A stretch of DNA of 16,587 nt from Sphingobium sp. (GTDB lineage: Bacteria > Pseudomonadota > Alphaproteobacteria > Sphingomonadales > Sphingomonadaceae): assembly GCA_030148625.1 (NCBI GenBank), contig JASBTC010000385.1, forward strand, positions 1 through 16,587. The letters are read 5' to 3'. Under the pieces are notes generated by a model. It ran no database searches. It was not told where the DNA came from and saw only the letters and a program-made list of their open reading frames with translations. The first letter of the stretch is position 1; the number at the start of each line of letters is the position of its first letter. The position numbers and the translations under genes were made by a program. Below are positions 1 to 6,851 of this stretch, one piece after another.

Positions 1-286
1 TGGCGCGCCGATCGATCCGACGGTCGCACGCCGCATCCTCACTTTGCTTCCCGCCCAGCCGCCAGCGCGCAAAAGCGAGCCGTCCACCGACCTGCACCTG
101 ACCGCGCGCGAGCGCGAGATATTGGAGCTGGTCTCGCGCGGGCACAGCAACCGCGAGATCGCCGAACGGCTCGCGCTCTCCCGCCTGACGGTGGAGGGCT
201 ATACCAAGGCGATCTATCGCAAGCTGGCGGTGGGATCGCGCACCGCCGCCGTGCACGAAGCCAAGAGCCTGGGCCTGCTCGATTGA
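1..286 (+). CDS. LuxR/NarL-type response regulator, C-terminal part (5' end outside window)
   Basis: This is the 3' end of a gene that starts before the window; the frame is open from base 2 to the TGA at 284-286. About 94 residues are visible. First comes a linker (GAPIDPTVARRIL) of the kind that joins a receiver domain to its output domain. Then comes a complete LuxR/GerE helix-turn-helix: LTAREREILELVSRGHSNREIA, followed by the recognition helix LSRLTVEGYTKAIYRKL. The family binds DNA as a dimer after phosphorylation. The receiver domain is not visible, so that part is inferred from the linker and from the downstream kinase gene. The stop overlaps the TTG start of the kinase by 4 nt, which indicates one two-component operon with translational coupling. 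The internal ATG at 44 is not the true start. No target gene can be named; the downstream RTX gene is a guess only. Confidence 0.9.
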   Translation, partial: GAPIDPTVARRILTLLPAQPPARKSEPSTDLHLTAREREILELVSRGHSNREIAERLALSRLTVEGYTKAIYRKLAVGSRTAAVHEAKSLGLLD

Positions 287-2145
287 GCCCGCGCATCGCC
301 CGCCCGCTCATCCCCGCGCGATGGCTGCCGGTGCGATGGCTGTTCATGGGCCTCTGCCTCTTGCTCGCCGCTTCGTGCGCGCCGGCCCCGCCGCGCGATG
401 CCCCGGCGCGGACCACGATCCTCACCGCCGAAGCGGTGCCCGCCGGATGGGACGGCGCGACGCCGCCCGCCACCGGCTGGACGCGCGTCGCGCTGCCGGA
501 CGGATGGGACGCGCGCTGGCCCCGGCATGACGGCGTCGTCTGGTACCGCGTCCATTGGCGGCAAACCGCCGCGCGGCCGACCGGCCTGCTTGTCGACCAT
601 GCCTCGCTCGCCGGCGCGATCTTCGTCAATGGCAGCCTGATCGCGCGCGACGCCAGCCTGGTCGAGCCGCTGTCGAGAAGCTGGACCCGGCCGCATTATT
701 TCCTGCTGGACGCGCCGGTGCTGAAGACGGGCGAGAATATCCTGCTCGTCCGTGTTTCCGGCCTGGCGGCCTATCAGCCGGGTTTCGGCACGGTGACGGT
801 CGGCGATCCCGCCGTGGTGAAGGCCGAATTCGCGCGCCGGCAGTTCATGCGCTTCGACATCAAACTCGTCACCATCGCACTCAACGGCGCGCTGGGTGCC
901 TTTTTCCTGATGATCTGGCTGCTGCGCCGCAAGGAAACTGTGTTCGGCTGGTTCGCGCTCGCCCAGTTCGCCACCCTGGTCTTCAACTGGAATTTCCTGG
1001 CGCAAAGCCCCGGCCCCTTCACCACCACCCATGGCTGGCAGGCGATGAACATCGTCGCCAATCTGGGCATGAGCATCTGCTACGCCATCTTCCTGTTCCG
1101 CTTCGGCGAGCGGCGATATCCGCGGACGGAGGCGGTGATGGGCGCGGCATGGCTGGGGCTGGCGCTGCTGGCGATGGCGGCGACCGCCTGGATCGGCGCC
1201 AATCGCGCGCCCTGCTATCTGGCGAGCGGCGTCATCTATTATGCCAGCATCGCATGGCTGGCGGGGCGCGCGCTCGTTTGCCGCAGGCTGGACTATAATG
1301 TGCTGCTCGCCTGCCAGCTCGTGCCGGTGCTGGCCTCGCTCCACGATTATGCGCTGCTGTTCGGCTGGATCCGGGGCAGCGACTATATCTTCGGCATCGC
1401 CACCATCTTCATGCTGGCCGCCAGCGGCTTCGTCATCGCCTATCGCCTCGTCGCGGCGACGCGCCGGATCGAGGGCTTCAACGCCGAGCTGCGCGACGAG
1501 GTCGATGCCGCCACCGTCGCGCTTTCCGACACGCTCGCGCGCGAGCACCGGCTGGCGCTCGCCCATGCCCGCGCCGAAGAACGGCTGCAGCTTGTCCGCG
1601 ATCTGCATGACGGCTTCGGCGGCACGCTGGTCGGCGCGATCACTCGGCTGGAACAGGCGCCGCGCGACATGCCCGACGGCCATATGGCCGCGATCCTGCG
1701 CGAGATGCGCGACGATCTCCGCCTCGTCATCGACACCACGACACGCGAAGAGGATGATCTGGTCGGCCTGCTCGCCCCATTCCGGCATCGATCCGGTCTG
1801 CTGCTCGAGGCCATGGACATCGACAGCCGCTGGCATCTGGAGGGGATCGACGGCATCCTGCTCGACAGCCCCGCCAGCCTCGATCTGCTGCGGCTGTTGC
1901 AGGAAGCGCTGACCAATGTGCTGAAGCACAGCCGGGCCACGCGGGTGGACGTGCGGATCGCGCGGGCCGGAGGCCGCATCTGCGTGGAAGTGCGCGACAA
2001 CGGCAAGGGGTTCGCGGCGGGGACGGGTTCAGGAACCGGGCTCGCGAGCATGAAGCGCCGCGCCGCGCGGCTGGGCGGATCGCTCGAGATCAGCGGAGAC
2101 ACGGGCGGCACCACGCTCCGCCTCGACTTTCCCGAACCGGCATAA
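283..2145 (+). CDS. 7TM sensor histidine kinase, NarL-partner (HisKA_3) type
   Basis: Membrane sensor kinase of 620 residues. The N-terminus is basic, then hydrophobic, and ends in LLLAASC with Cys32, so it may be a lipoprotein-type signal. Residues about 45-185 resemble the jelly-roll extracellular sensor of 7TM-DISM proteins (VWYRVHW, GAIFVNGSLIARD, GENILLVRV). About seven membrane segments follow between 192 and 390, then a short coiled coil (about 395-435). The HisKA_3 box is ERLQLVRDLHDGFGG with phospho-acceptor His442. The HATPase domain has the N box EALTNVLKHS (Asn545), G1 DNGKGF (572-577) and GTGLASM (584-590). The TTG start overlaps the regulator's stop as TTGA. An alternative ATG at 346 would shorten the signal region to a few residues before Cys32, so TTG 283 is preferred. 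It presumably phosphorylates the regulator encoded upstream. The ligand is unknown; the jelly-roll fold hints at a carbohydrate or other small organic molecule. Confidence 0.9.
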   Translation: MSPRIARPLIPARWLPVRWLFMGLCLLLAASCAPAPPRDAPARTTILTAEAVPAGWDGATPPATGWTRVALPDGWDARWPRHDGVVWYRVHWRQTAARPTGLLVDHASLAGAIFVNGSLIARDASLVEPLSRSWTRPHYFLLDAPVLKTGENILLVRVSGLAAYQPGFGTVTVGDPAVVKAEFARRQFMRFDIKLVTIALNGALGAFFLMIWLLRRKETVFGWFALAQFATLVFNWNFLAQSPGPFTTTHGWQAMNIVANLGMSICYAIFLFRFGERRYPRTEAVMGAAWLGLALLAMAATAWIGANRAPCYLASGVIYYASIAWLAGRALVCRRLDYNVLLACQLVPVLASLHDYALLFGWIRGSDYIFGIATIFMLAASGFVIAYRLVAATRRIEGFNAELRDEVDAATVALSDTLAREHRLALAHARAEERLQLVRDLHDGFGGTLVGAITRLEQAPRDMPDGHMAAILREMRDDLRLVIDTTTREEDDLVGLLAPFRHRSGLLLEAMDIDSRWHLEGIDGILLDSPASLDLLRLLQEALTNVLKHSRATRVDVRIARAGGRICVEVRDNGKGFAAGTGSGTGLASMKRRAARLGGSLEISGDTGGTTLRLDFPEPA

Positions 2146-2281
2146 TTGCCGATCTTTACAGAGATTTAACAACATATACCCCCGGTTTCGGGGATACCAA
2201 CGCGGCCTGAGCCCGCCTAATTCTCCGGCCATGGCGATGCCCGGAGATCGGTCCGGCGCGGGCCGCGTTGAAAGATGATCC
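2146..2281 (+). promoter_or_regulatory. Structured leader / intergenic region upstream of the RTX gene
   Basis: This 136-nt gap starts AT-rich (2143-2178), which would suit a promoter, but I cannot place convincing -35/-10 boxes. A short hairpin CCCCG-GTTT-CGGGG lies at 2180-2193 and has no following T-tract. A perfect 9-bp inverted repeat follows: AACGCGGCC (2199-2207) and GGCCGCGTT (2261-2269). It encloses a second perfect 7-bp stem, TCTCCGG (2222-2228) and CCGGAGA (2241-2247). The outer stem ends 12 nt before the ATG at 2282, where only a weak purine stretch (GAAAG) could act as ribosome binding site. If transcribed, the stem would fold close to or over that site. A protein operator is the alternative reading. 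Confidence 0.5.
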
Positions 2282-3475
2282 ATGGCATATAGTCGCTCGG
2301 GCAGTGAGTTCCTCGTCAACACGCAAACCGCGCTCGACCAGATGGAGCCGGCGATCACCGGGTTGGCCGGCGGCGGCTTCGTCGTAACCTGGCGCGACGA
2401 AAGCGGCATCGGCGACGACACCAGCCTGTTCGGCATCAAGGCGCAGATCTACAACGCTAGCGGCGTGCCGGTCGGCGGTGAATTCCTCGTCAACAGCGAG
2501 ACCGCCAATCCTCAGGCCGAACCCGCCATCACCGCGCTTGTCGGCGGCGGTTTCGTCGTAAGCTGGACCGATTTCAGCGGCGTGGGCGGCGACGCCAGCG
2601 CCTCCGGGATCAAGGCGCAGATTTATGACGCCACCGGCGCGCGCGTCGGCGGCGAATTCCTCGTCAACACCCAGACGACGAGCCAGCAGGTCGCACCCAG
2701 CATCACCGGACTTGTCGGCGGCGGTTTCGTCGTGAACTGGGCCGATTTCAGCCAGTCGGGTGGCGACACCAGCGGCTATGGCGTCAAGGCACAGGTCTAC
2801 AACGCGGCCGGCGCGCGCGTTGGCGGCGAATTCCTCGTCAACACCCAGGTGACGGGCTGGCAGCTCGAACCGGCGGTCGCCAGCCTGACCAATGGCGGCT
2901 TCGTGATGAGCTGGAGCGACGCCAATGGCGACGGCAGCAGCTACGGCATCAAGGCGCAGGTCTATGACGCGACCGGCGCGCGCATCGGCGGTGAATTTCT
3001 CGTCAACACGCAGAAAGCGGGTTTCCAGACATTGCCGACGATCACCGGTCTCGCCAATGGCGGCTTCGTGATCGCGTGGAGCGACACCAATGGCGACAGC
3101 AGCGGCAATGCCGTCAAGGCGCAGGTCTATGACGCTGCCGGCGCGCGCGTCGGCGGTGAGATCCTGGTCAACACCCAGACGACGGGCTGGCAGTACGAAC
3201 CGTCAATCACCAGCCTCGCCAATGGCGGCTTCGTCATCAGCTGGACCGATGAAAGCGGCATCGGCGCGGACGCCAGCAATGCCGGGGTGAAGGCTCAGAT
3301 CTTCAGCGCGACGGGCGCCCGCGCCGGCGGCGAATTCCTCGTCAACAGCAAGACCGATTTCACCCAGGCGGCGCCGACGATCACCGATCTCGCCGATGGC
3401 GGCTTCGTCGTGAGCTGGCGGGATTTCAACGACGACGGCACCATCTACAATATCAAGGCGCAGGTCTATCAGTTC
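2282..3475 (+). repeat. Seven tandem coding repeats (165-174 bp each)
   Basis: The DNA coding for residues 1-398 of the RTX protein repeats seven times with a unit of 174 or 165 bp. The difference of 9 bp (3 codons) falls in the acidic loop (types SGIGDD versus NGDG). Unit starts by residue are 1, 65, 123, 181, 236, 291 and 349. The most constant nucleotide tract is the one coding GGEFLVN. Units differ at many synonymous and some coding sites, so this is an old expansion rather than a recent slippage event. Confidence 0.9.
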
Positions 3476-4756
3476 GTCAACGAGGCGCCGGGCGCCATCT
3501 CGGTCACTCCCACCGCGGTGGATGAGAACGTGCCGGCGGACACGACGGTGGGCATCGCATCCGCCGTCAACCTCGACGGCGACACGCTGAGCTGGTCGCT
3601 GGAGGGCGCGGACGCGGCGCTGTTCGCGATCGACGCGGCCACCGGCGCGATCACGACGGCGGCGGTGTTCGATCACGAAACCCGCGCCAGCTACGAGATC
3701 ACGGTCAAGGCCACCGATGCGGGCGGGCTTTCGAACAGCACCGCGCTCGCCATCGCCATCGGCGACGTCAACGAGGCGCCGGTGCTGATCGGGATCGACA
3801 CGGCGCTGTTCAACGAGGGCGCTCCCGCCGGCACGCTGGTGGGCACGGCCTCCGCCGGCGATGTCGATGGCGACACGCTGAGCTGGTCGCTCGGCGGCGC
3901 CGACGCCGACCTTTTTCAGATCGACGCGGCGACCGGCGCGGTGACGACGAAAAGCGATCTCGCCGCCGTCGCGGGCGGCCAGTATAGCGTCACCATCCGC
4001 GCGACCGATGACGGCGGCCTGTTTGATGAGGAGACCGTCTCGCTCACCGTCAACAACCGCCCGGCGGCGACGAGCGACAGCCTGACGCTCGACGAGAATG
4101 CGGCGAGCGGCAACCTCACCGCCCTGCTGCTCGGCAATGATCTCGACGAAGGCGTGCTCACCATCACGGGCGTGGGCACGGGCGGGACGCTGGGCGTCGT
4201 CATCTTCGACCCCGCCACGCAGCGGCTGGAATATGTGGCGGACGCGGCGGCGTTCGACGCGCTGCGCCCCGGCGAGACCGCGACCGACAGCTTCACCTAT
4301 GCGGTGACCGACCCGGGCGGGCTCACCAGCATGGCGACGGTGACCATCACCATCACCGGCATCGTCGACGGCAAACAGATCGTGGGCGGTGGACGCGGCG
4401 GCAACATGCTCACCGGAACGGCGGACGAGGACCGGCTCTACGGCTTCGCCGGCAACCAGCGGCTGGACGGCATGGGCGGGGATGACACGCTGATCGGCGG
4501 CGGCGGCAACGACACGCTGACCGGCGGGGCCGGCCATGACATATTCGTGATCAACTTTCAGGACGGCGCCGACGTGATCACCGATTATGCCCCCGGCGAA
4601 GACACGATCGATCTGGCCGATGGCCTCGATATCATGGGCAGTGTCGTCGGCGATACCAATGGCGACGGCATCGCCGACCTCACGCTCACTCTCGAACTCG
4701 GCGGTTCGGTCACCCTGCTCGGCATCTCCGACATTGGCCAGGTCACGTTTGCCTGA
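2282..4756 (+). CDS. Large RTX-type secreted protein with seven propeller-like repeats and cadherin-like domains
   Basis: 824 residues. Residues 1-398 hold seven repeats of 55-58 residues with the pattern GGEFLVNT ... P-I-L-GGFVVSW-D ... IKAQ-Y---GARV, each with an acidic Gly/Asp loop. Seven four-stranded units would fit a closed beta-propeller. Residues about 400-495 and 496-590 are cadherin-like domains with LDGDTLSWSL and IDAATGAITT. Residues about 592-695 are a tandem-95/VCBS-like domain (VTDPGGLTS). Residues about 705-755 carry a short RTX calcium-binding motif, GGDDTLIGGGGNDTLTGG, then a hydrophobic acidic tail ending LLGISDIGQVTFA. There is no N-terminal signal peptide. An RTX C-terminus without one is typical of type I secretion, so the protein is probably exported as a surface adhesin or matrix protein. 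No type I secretion genes lie in the window. ATG 2282 is the first start, with only a weak ribosome binding site. Confidence 0.85.
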   Translation: MAYSRSGSEFLVNTQTALDQMEPAITGLAGGGFVVTWRDESGIGDDTSLFGIKAQIYNASGVPVGGEFLVNSETANPQAEPAITALVGGGFVVSWTDFSGVGGDASASGIKAQIYDATGARVGGEFLVNTQTTSQQVAPSITGLVGGGFVVNWADFSQSGGDTSGYGVKAQVYNAAGARVGGEFLVNTQVTGWQLEPAVASLTNGGFVMSWSDANGDGSSYGIKAQVYDATGARIGGEFLVNTQKAGFQTLPTITGLANGGFVIAWSDTNGDSSGNAVKAQVYDAAGARVGGEILVNTQTTGWQYEPSITSLANGGFVISWTDESGIGADASNAGVKAQIFSATGARAGGEFLVNSKTDFTQAAPTITDLADGGFVVSWRDFNDDGTIYNIKAQVYQFVNEAPGAISVTPTAVDENVPADTTVGIASAVNLDGDTLSWSLEGADAALFAIDAATGAITTAAVFDHETRASYEITVKATDAGGLSNSTALAIAIGDVNEAPVLIGIDTALFNEGAPAGTLVGTASAGDVDGDTLSWSLGGADADLFQIDAATGAVTTKSDLAAVAGGQYSVTIRATDDGGLFDEETVSLTVNNRPAATSDSLTLDENAASGNLTALLLGNDLDEGVLTITGVGTGGTLGVVIFDPATQRLEYVADAAAFDALRPGETATDSFTYAVTDPGGLTSMATVTITITGIVDGKQIVGGGRGGNMLTGTADEDRLYGFAGNQRLDGMGGDDTLIGGGGNDTLTGGAGHDIFVINFQDGADVITDYAPGEDTIDLADGLDIMGSVVGDTNGDGIADLTLTLELGGSVTLLGISDIGQVTFA

Positions 4757-4830
4757 GGCGACCTGCGGTTCGACGGAATCATCGAACGGCTCGAACATCG
4801 CGCTCAAACAAACATCTGGAGCAGGATCAG
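4757..4830. other. Convergent gap with small hairpin and probable intergenic repeat remnant
   Basis: Between the RTX stop and the AraC-gene stop lies a hairpin GTTCGA (4768-4773) / TCGAAC (4782-4787) with an 8-nt loop. No T-run follows, so it is a poor intrinsic terminator. The following tract at 4797-4830 (GCTCAAACAAACATCTGGAG is its core) resembles, from memory, one end of a dispersed intergenic repeat common in rhizobia and sphingomonads. It runs into the stop codon of the convergent AraC gene. The repeat identification is tentative because no second copy exists in the window. Confidence 0.35.
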
Positions 4831-5606
4831 ATGCCGGCGAAGGACTCGACATAGCGGCTCGGCGAACGGCCGAGCGTGCGGCTGAACATCTCGGTAAAGG
4901 CGCTGGCGCTGCCATAGCCGACGTCGAACGCCACCTGCGTCACGCTATGCCCGACGGCCAGCAAGGATAGCGCCTTGAGCAGGCGGACATCGCGAACCCA
5001 GGCGGTGAAGGCCATGCCGGTCTCCTCGCGGAAGGCACGGGTGAAATTGCGGCGGCTCATCCCCGCCGCCGACGCCCAGCGATCGAGCCCGGCATCCTGC
5101 GACGGATCGTCGAGCATCGATCGGCAGATCTTCGCAAGGCTGCGGCGCTGCGGCATCGGCACCGAGAGTGGCGTGATCGGCGTGCGGACGATCTCGTCGA
5201 GCAACAGCGCGATCAGCCGGCCGTCGCGACCCGCTTCGTCGTACAGCACCGGCATCGACGCCGCAGCCAGGATCAGTTCGCGGAGCAGCTTCGAAACCTC
5301 GACCACCCGGCAGACCGCGGGAAGCGACGCCTCGCCAGGATCGACATAGAGCGTGCGCAGCGAAACCGGACCGACGCACTGCAATGCATGATCGACCTCG
5401 GGCGGCACCCAGACGGCGCGCTGCGGCGGTACCGTCAGGCTGAAATCCGCCGTCGTGACCGTCATCACGCCATCCATCGCGAAGATCAGCTGCCCGCGCG
5501 CATGGCGATGGACCGGATCATAATGGCCCGACGGATAATCCTCGGCGAGCACTGCGACCCGCCGGGGGATATGCTGGCAATCGGCGCTCGATCTGCGGCG
5601 CGCCAT
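4827..5606 (-). CDS. AraC-family transcriptional regulator
   Basis: 259 residues. The N-terminal half is a cupin-type effector domain (HRHARGQLIFAMDGVMTV at 33-50, then VPPQRAVWVPPEVDHAL), as in the NimR/YeaM-like branch of AraC regulators. The C-terminal half (about 156-255) holds two helix-turn-helix motifs: LDRWASAAGMSRRNFTRAF and the family signature VTQVAFDVGYGSASAFTEMF followed by GRSPSRY. The family binds direct-repeat operators and responds to a small molecule. The start ATG at 5606 lies 2 nt after the stop of the upstream hydrolase (TGA-tc-ATG), so the two are almost certainly co-transcribed and coupled. It may control the hydrolase operon and the divergent pruA; this is inferred from position. 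The effector is unknown. Confidence 0.9.
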   Translation of the reverse strand: MARRRSSADCQHIPRRVAVLAEDYPSGHYDPVHRHARGQLIFAMDGVMTVTTADFSLTVPPQRAVWVPPEVDHALQCVGPVSLRTLYVDPGEASLPAVCRVVEVSKLLRELILAAASMPVLYDEAGRDGRLIALLLDEIVRTPITPLSVPMPQRRSLAKICRSMLDDPSQDAGLDRWASAAGMSRRNFTRAFREETGMAFTAWVRDVRLLKALSLLAVGHSVTQVAFDVGYGSASAFTEMFSRTLGRSPSRYVESFAGI

Positions 5607-5608
5607 GA

Positions 5609-6607
5609 TCAGTCGCCGCGTTTCAAAAGGGCGCTCAGCCAGTCCGCGGTGTCGACATGCGCGCGTTCGGCGACAGCCGCCACCGACACGGCTTCGAGAA
5701 AGCTGTGCGACGCGCCCGGATAGATCTTCATCACCGTATCGACCCCCGCCGCACGCAGGCGCCGTTCCATGTCGATATTTTCGTCATACAGGACATCGCA
5801 GTCGGGAACGCACAGAAAGGCGGGCGGAAGCGCATCGAGCGTCGCATGGAGCGGGACCGCCAGCGGGTGCTTCTCATCATAGCGATCGCCAAGATAGTTC
5901 TGCCAGAAATCGTCCATCTCCTGCCCGCCCAGCATATATCCGGGTCCGCCGTAGATGCGATAGGAGCCGGTGTCGCAATCATTGTCGAAGGCACCATAGT
6001 TGAGCACCATGCCGGCGACGGCATCGCCCTCCCCAGCGTCGCGCAGCACGATCGCAGCCGACAGCGCCAGATTGGCGCCTGCCGAGTCTCCACCGGTCAG
6101 GATCCTGCCGGGATCGATGCCGAGCGTTTCGCCCTGATCGCGCAGCCAACGGACAACGGCCACCGTCTCGTCGAGCGCGCGCGGAAAGCGCACCTCCGGC
6201 GACAGGCTGTAATCGACACCGACGACGCAGATGCCGGCGCGTCCCGCATATTCGCGCATCAGCCGGTCATGCGTGTCGATGCTGAAGATCGTCCACCCGC
6301 CACCGTGAAGATAAACGAGCGCCGGCTTGGCGACTCCGGCCGGACCGGGGTCGAGGATACGGATGCGCACGCTCGAACCGCCGACCGGGACCTGCAGTTC
6401 CCGGACCTCGGCCATTTCCGGTCCACCCTTGCTCCAGGGCCCGCGGACCGCCTCCGCAACCTTGCGCGCTTCGGTTACCGGCAGGCTGTCGAGCGGCGGA
6501 TGCTGGGACCATCCCTCTCCCATCGCCCGGATGAATGCCGCGATCTCCGGGTCGAGCGCCTCCGCCCTGCGTGTCGGATCGCCGATGGCGGTTTCGATGG
6601 TCTTCAT
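5609..6607 (-). CDS. Alpha/beta-hydrolase of the hormone-sensitive lipase (HSL) family, esterase
   Basis: 332 residues from ATG 6607 (MKTIETAIGDP). The frame stays open upstream to 6673, but the extra residues are Arg-rich and unlike the family. HSL-family features are all present: oxyanion-hole motif HGGGW (101-105), nucleophile elbow GDSAG with Ser175, catalytic Asp271 in DVLYDE and His301 in GASHSF. The usual family length is 300-350 residues. These enzymes hydrolyse short-chain carboxylic esters, amides or lactones in the cytoplasm; no signal peptide is visible. The substrate cannot be read from sequence. The gene is the first of a two-gene unit with the AraC regulator and is divergent from pruA. 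A GGAG lies about 13 nt upstream of the ATG, which is further than ideal, so the exact start is moderately certain. Confidence 0.88.
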   Translation of the reverse strand: MKTIETAIGDPTRRAEALDPEIAAFIRAMGEGWSQHPPLDSLPVTEARKVAEAVRGPWSKGGPEMAEVRELQVPVGGSSVRIRILDPGPAGVAKPALVYLHGGGWTIFSIDTHDRLMREYAGRAGICVVGVDYSLSPEVRFPRALDETVAVVRWLRDQGETLGIDPGRILTGGDSAGANLALSAAIVLRDAGEGDAVAGMVLNYGAFDNDCDTGSYRIYGGPGYMLGGQEMDDFWQNYLGDRYDEKHPLAVPLHATLDALPPAFLCVPDCDVLYDENIDMERRLRAAGVDTVMKIYPGASHSFLEAVSVAAVAERAHVDTADWLSALLKRGD

Positions 6608-6851
6608 GGGATATCCGGTCTCCGTCCGTAAGCAACGTCCTCGCACTATCGGAAACAACCGCCCCGCCCGCATTCCGTATCAGGACGAATATTTTCGTTT
6701 GCGGGCCAAAGCGGACAATCCGGCCCACCGCCGAACGGGCTGGCCCACATGCCGAATATTCCGGCCCGTCCGAGCGAGCGTCTGTGCGAGACTTGACGAT
6801 CGCATCGCGGCAGACTGGATGTGCCGTCGCGCCCAGCAGGAGTCCTCCACC
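6608..6851. promoter_or_regulatory. Divergent promoter region between the hydrolase and pruA
   Basis: These 244 nt hold no gene and must carry the promoters of two divergent units. Visible elements are a direct repeat GGCCCAC at 6722-6728 and 6742-6748 (20 bp start to start, about two helix turns, as AraC-family operators often show) and the 7-mer GAATATT at 6687-6693 and 6754-6760. The second copy extends to the palindrome GAATATTC. I cannot assign -35/-10 boxes with confidence. The repeats are candidates for binding of the adjacent AraC regulator. Confidence 0.45.
6838..6842 (+). promoter_or_regulatory. Ribosome binding site of pruA
   Basis: AGGAG lies 9 nt before ATG 6852. It fixes the start there rather than at the upstream open frame that begins at 6327, which lacks aldehyde dehydrogenase similarity and overlaps the divergent hydrolase gene. 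Confidence 0.75.

Noticed and set aside
214..1929. 571-codon open frame on the minus strand opposite the histidine kinase
   Set aside because: Its product is a low-complexity Arg/Gln/Asp/Ala-rich string with no domain. The plus-strand frame has full kinase motifs. It is a GC-rich antisense shadow.
2180..2193. CCCCG-GTTT-CGGGG hairpin as the terminator of the kinase operon
   Set aside because: The stem is only 5 bp and no T-run follows; termination there is not supported.
2282..3475. Regular repeats as a CRISPR array or minisatellite
   Set aside because: The repeats are 165-174 bp, in frame and translate to a coherent protein repeat; there are no spacers of fixed size.
3203..4915. 570-codon minus-strand open frame opposite the RTX gene
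   Set aside because: It mirrors the RTX repeats and has no recognisable domain; it also crosses into the AraC gene region.
6608..6673. 22-codon longer form of the alpha/beta-hydrolase
   Set aside because: The extra residues are Arg-rich and unlike family N-termini; MKTIETAIGDP is the more plausible start.
6327..6851. N-terminal extension of pruA by 175 codons
   Set aside because: The extension is unrelated to aldehyde dehydrogenases, overlaps the divergent hydrolase, and a good ribosome binding site precedes ATG 6852.
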